Of a stretch of DNA of 64,000 bases, positions 61,549-64,000 are shown in pieces; the stretch's first letter is position 1, and each line of letters begins with the position of its first letter. The position numbers and the translations under genes are program-made. The stretch is from Streptomyces ficellus (lineage in GTDB: Bacteria; Actinomycetota; Actinomycetes; Streptomycetales; Streptomycetaceae), in contig NZ_CP034279.1 in NCBI RefSeq assembly GCF_009739905.1, positions 4,154,001 to 4,218,000 of the forward strand. The letters are read 5' to 3'. Below the pieces are notes generated by a model. It made no database searches. It was given only the letters and a program-made list of their open reading frames with translations, and was not told the DNA's origin.

Positions 61549-62403
61549 ATGCACTTCCGCATACTCGGCCCGCTTGAGGTCATCGCGGGTGGCCGCCCCG
61601 TGACCCCGGGCGGCATCCGGCAGCGTTCCGTACTCGGCCTCCTGCTGCTCCAGCCCAACCGGGTCATGCCGACGAGCCGGCTCGTGTCGGCGATGTGGCC
61701 CGACGTGCCGCCGCCGTCCGCCCGCAAGGTCGTACAGAACTCCATCTGGGCGCTGCGCCGCCTCATCGTCGAAAGCGGCCGGCTGTCCGACGGGTGCCAG
61801 GCCGCCGAAGGCTCCCCGGGCCGGCCCGGGGAGCCGCGGGTGCGGCTGCTGACCAAGCCGCCCGGCTACATGCTGTGCCTCGACACCGACCGGGTGGACA
61901 TGCACCGCTTCCAGCGGCTCGTGGAGCAGGGCCGGACCGCGCTGTCGGGCGGTGACCCGGAGCAGGCGACCCGGCTGCTCCGTACCGCCCTGGACCTGTG
62001 GCAGGGGCCCGTACTCGCCGACCTCGTCGAGTCCGGGCTCGACACGGCCGAGCTGACCGCCGTGCAGAACTGCGAACTCGCCGCCCTGGAGGACTACTTC
62101 GAGGCGCAGCTCGCCTGTGGCCGTCACCTCGCGGTGCTCGGCGAGCTGGAGACGACGGCCGGCTCCCACATCCACCGCGAACGGCTCTGCGGCCAGCTGA
62201 TGCTCGCCCTCTACCGGTGCGGCCGGCAGGCCGACGCGCTCGCCGTCTACCGCAGGACGCGGACGGCGCTGCGCGACCGGTACGGGCTGGAGCCGGGCCA
62301 CGAACTGCGCCGGCTGGAGATGGCCATCCTCAACCAGGACCCGGTGCTGAGCCTGCCCAGCACGCGCACGGAGTTCGCGCTGCTCGGCCGCAGCGTCGCC
62401 TGA
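61549..62403 (+). CDS. SARP-family pathway activator
   Basis: 284 residues: an OmpR-type winged helix (1-110; MHFRILGPLEV, QRSVLGLLLLQPNRVMPTSRLVSAMWP, KVVQNSIWALRRL) and a BTAD domain (about 115-265). Short SARPs such as ActII-ORF4, DnrI or JadR1 switch on one antibiotic cluster. A linker of about 20 residues within the DNA-binding half (CQAAEGSPGRPGEP) is longer than usual. CGAGGG lies upstream. It probably activates the genes beginning at the right edge. Confidence 0.88.
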   Translation: MHFRILGPLEVIAGGRPVTPGGIRQRSVLGLLLLQPNRVMPTSRLVSAMWPDVPPPSARKVVQNSIWALRRLIVESGRLSDGCQAAEGSPGRPGEPRVRLLTKPPGYMLCLDTDRVDMHRFQRLVEQGRTALSGGDPEQATRLLRTALDLWQGPVLADLVESGLDTAELTAVQNCELAALEDYFEAQLACGRHLAVLGELETTAGSHIHRERLCGQLMLALYRCGRQADALAVYRRTRTALRDRYGLEPGHELRRLEMAILNQDPVLSLPSTRTEFALLGRSVA

Positions 62404-62487
62404 AGCCCCGGCGGCGGAGGTCCGGTGTCCCCAACGCCCCGGACCTCCGCCGCCGGACACCCCATCCCCTCCCCTAGGAGCTCACGC

Positions 62488-63984
62488 ATGTCTCTCTCCC
62501 CGGACACCGTGCGGACCGACGGGCCGGCGCCCGCCGGAGCACCCGTCCCCGCGGCGAGCGTCCCCGCCCCGCACGAACCGCCGCCGGAACGCATGGGAAC
62601 CCGGCGCTGGTGCATCCTCGCGGTGCTGTGCGCGGCGCAGTTCATGGCCGCGCTCGACTTCTCCATCGTCAGCGTCGCCCTGCCGACCATCGGCGACGAC
62701 CTGGGCTTCCAGCTCTCCCACCTCCAGTGGGTCATCACCGCGTTCGCGCTGCCGTCGGGCGGGTTCCTGCTGCTGTTCTCGCGGGCGGGCGACCTGTACG
62801 GCCGGCGCACGTGGTTCCTGATCGGGCTGGCCCTGTTCACCGTCACCTCGCTCGCCGGGGGGCTCGCCCAGGATCCGTTGCCGCTGCTCGCGGCGCGCGT
62901 CGGGCAGGGGCTCGCGACCGCGATGATCGTCCCCACCGGCATGGCGCTGATCACCACCTCCTTCCCGGAGGGCCCGCTGCGCAACAAGGCGCTGGGCATC
63001 AACGGCGCGCTGCTGTCGCTCGGTTTCACCGCCGGGGTCATCCTCGGCGGCGTCATCACCGAGTCGCTGAACTGGCGCTGGACCATGTTCATCAACGTCC
63101 CGTTCGGCATCGTCGCCGTGATCGTCACCCTGCTGCTGGTCGCCGAGTCGCGCAACGCCGAGAAGGGCACCCTCGACGTCCCCGGCGCCGTCACCGTCTC
63201 CGGCGGACTGCTCGCCGTCATCCACGGCGTGACCACCGCCGACCGCAGCGGCTGGGCCGACCCGGTCGTCCTGGGGTCCCTCGCCGCCGGTGCGGCGCTC
63301 CTCGCGGTCTTCGTACGGGTCGAGTCGCGCAGCGCCTCGCCGCTCGTCCCTCTGCGCGTCCTCACGCGCCGCACGGTCGGCTGGGGCAACTTCGCCGGCC
63401 TCGTCACCTTCTCGATGATCACGTCGGTGGTCTTCCTGATGACCATGTACATGCACCAGGTCATGGCGTACAACCCGCTCCAGATCGGGCTGTGCTTCGC
63501 CGCGCTCGGCGGCGCGATGATCGTGGCCGGGCCACTGGTGCCCCGGCTCGTCCGGACGTGGGGCCCTGGCGGCACCCTGGCGGCGGGGCTCCTGGTGCAG
63601 ACGGCCGGCACCCTGCTGCTGCTCCTGCTCGGCACCGAGGGCGGACTGGCGCTGCTGCTCGTCGGCACCGGCGTCGCCGGCTGGGGGCACATGATGGCCG
63701 TCGTCTCCTACACGATCGCCGCCACCAGCGGACTGTCCAACGCCCTCCAGGGCGCGGCGAGCGGCCTCGCCACCACCGCCCAGCTCGTCGGCCTCACCAT
63801 CGGTACGCCGGTCGTCGGGGCCATCGCCACCGGCCGGATCGCCGCGCTGGAGGCCACGTCGGTGGGCGTGAAGGAGGCCACCGTCTCCGGCGTCCACCTG
63901 GGCATCGCCGCCGTCGCCGTGTTCCTGGTGGCCGGTGTCCTCACCTCCGCGCTGCTGCTGCGCGGCCCCCGAACGACTCGTTGA
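62488..63984 (+). CDS. MFS exporter, DHA2 family (cluster self-resistance)
   Basis: 498 residues: about 14 membrane helices after a Pro-rich N-terminus; motif A-like SRAGDLYGRRTWF and motif C-like LGFTAGVILGGVI. Related to ActII-2 or JadL-type efflux pumps (inference from context). AGGAG lies before the ATG at 62488. The next gene starts 11 bp after the stop. Confidence 0.85.
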   Translation: MSLSPDTVRTDGPAPAGAPVPAASVPAPHEPPPERMGTRRWCILAVLCAAQFMAALDFSIVSVALPTIGDDLGFQLSHLQWVITAFALPSGGFLLLFSRAGDLYGRRTWFLIGLALFTVTSLAGGLAQDPLPLLAARVGQGLATAMIVPTGMALITTSFPEGPLRNKALGINGALLSLGFTAGVILGGVITESLNWRWTMFINVPFGIVAVIVTLLLVAESRNAEKGTLDVPGAVTVSGGLLAVIHGVTTADRSGWADPVVLGSLAAGAALLAVFVRVESRSASPLVPLRVLTRRTVGWGNFAGLVTFSMITSVVFLMTMYMHQVMAYNPLQIGLCFAALGGAMIVAGPLVPRLVRTWGPGGTLAAGLLVQTAGTLLLLLLGTEGGLALLLVGTGVAGWGHMMAVVSYTIAATSGLSNALQGAASGLATTAQLVGLTIGTPVVGAIATGRIAALEATSVGVKEATVSGVHLGIAAVAVFLVAGVLTSALLLRGPRTTR

Positions 63985-63994
63985 GGAGAAGCCC

Positions 63995-64000
63995 ATGTCC
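63995..64000 (+). CDS. Start of the next gene, cut by window edge
   Basis: ATGTCC, preceded by a strong GAGGAG site seven bases upstream and 11 bp after the exporter stop. Only two codons are visible. Likely cotranscribed with the exporter. Confidence 0.6.

Overview
The window looks like the chromosome of a Streptomyces or a close relative. Base composition is very GC-rich with strong third-position GC. The gene set is typical of the genus: an afsR/afsS-like global regulator pair, a fused FO synthase (FbiC), XRE plus DUF397 pairs, a DUF2637 membrane protein, an AfsA/ArpA-type butyrolactone system and SARP regulators.

Layout. (1) About 1-3.7 kb, 9.3-15.1 kb and 28.6-30.3 kb hold scattered pieces of an acyl-CoA-linked catabolic gene set: enoyl-CoA hydratase, Zn-ribbon/OB DUF35 protein, Ltp2-like thiolase, FadD3-like acyl-CoA ligase, amidohydrolase, hotdog thioesterase, two luciferase-like F420 oxidoreductases, SDRs and an unknown 282-residue protein. 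They are tied together by six copies of one 15-bp palindrome, CTGACG-N3-CGTCAG, next to promoters. Its regulator is not recognisable here. (2) 5.5-9.2 kb is an afsR-like gene followed by an afsS-like gene and a second small gene with the same DNH-repeat but carrying a signal peptide. (3) 15.6-28.5 kb holds a D-aminoacylase-like amidohydrolase coupled to an aldehyde dehydrogenase, an APC permease, a cupin, an ABM monooxygenase-like protein, an IclR regulator, a Tat-exported PHP phosphoesterase-like protein, another F420-type oxidoreductase, fbiC, and an ADP-ribosylglycohydrolase homologue that has lost its usual metal-ligand motifs. (4) 30.4-44.2 kb is core-like: DUF397/XRE pair, GPP34 protein, a membrane D-Ala-D-Ala carboxypeptidase with a long cytoplasmic tail, membrane proteins, a lipid kinase operon, stress-type small membrane proteins and an MFS exporter.

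(5) 44.37-50.99 kb is a small island in the 3' end of a tRNA-Arg(CCT) gene. A 41-bp copy of the tRNA 3' end lies at the far side in the same orientation. Inside are an AT-richer NACHT NTPase (a candidate defence gene), decayed gene pieces, an XRE regulator, and three overlapping very small Cys-rich ORFs. No integrase is visible.

(6) 51.1-64.0 kb is the front of a secondary-metabolite cluster: AfsA homologue and ArpA-type receptor divergent over an operator-like box, NmrA-type and SDR reductases, an alpha/beta hydrolase, a TetR regulator, an IS701-type transposase homologue that appears catalytically dead, a histidine-kinase-like protein, an acyl-CoA carboxylase biotin carboxylase/BCCP subunit, a phosphopantetheinyl transferase, a SARP activator and an MFS exporter. 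Four of these genes overlap head to tail. The mix of AfsA, ArpA, carboxylase, PPTase and SARP resembles aromatic polyketide (angucycline-type) clusters, but no polyketide synthase gene lies inside the window. The cluster evidently continues past the right edge.
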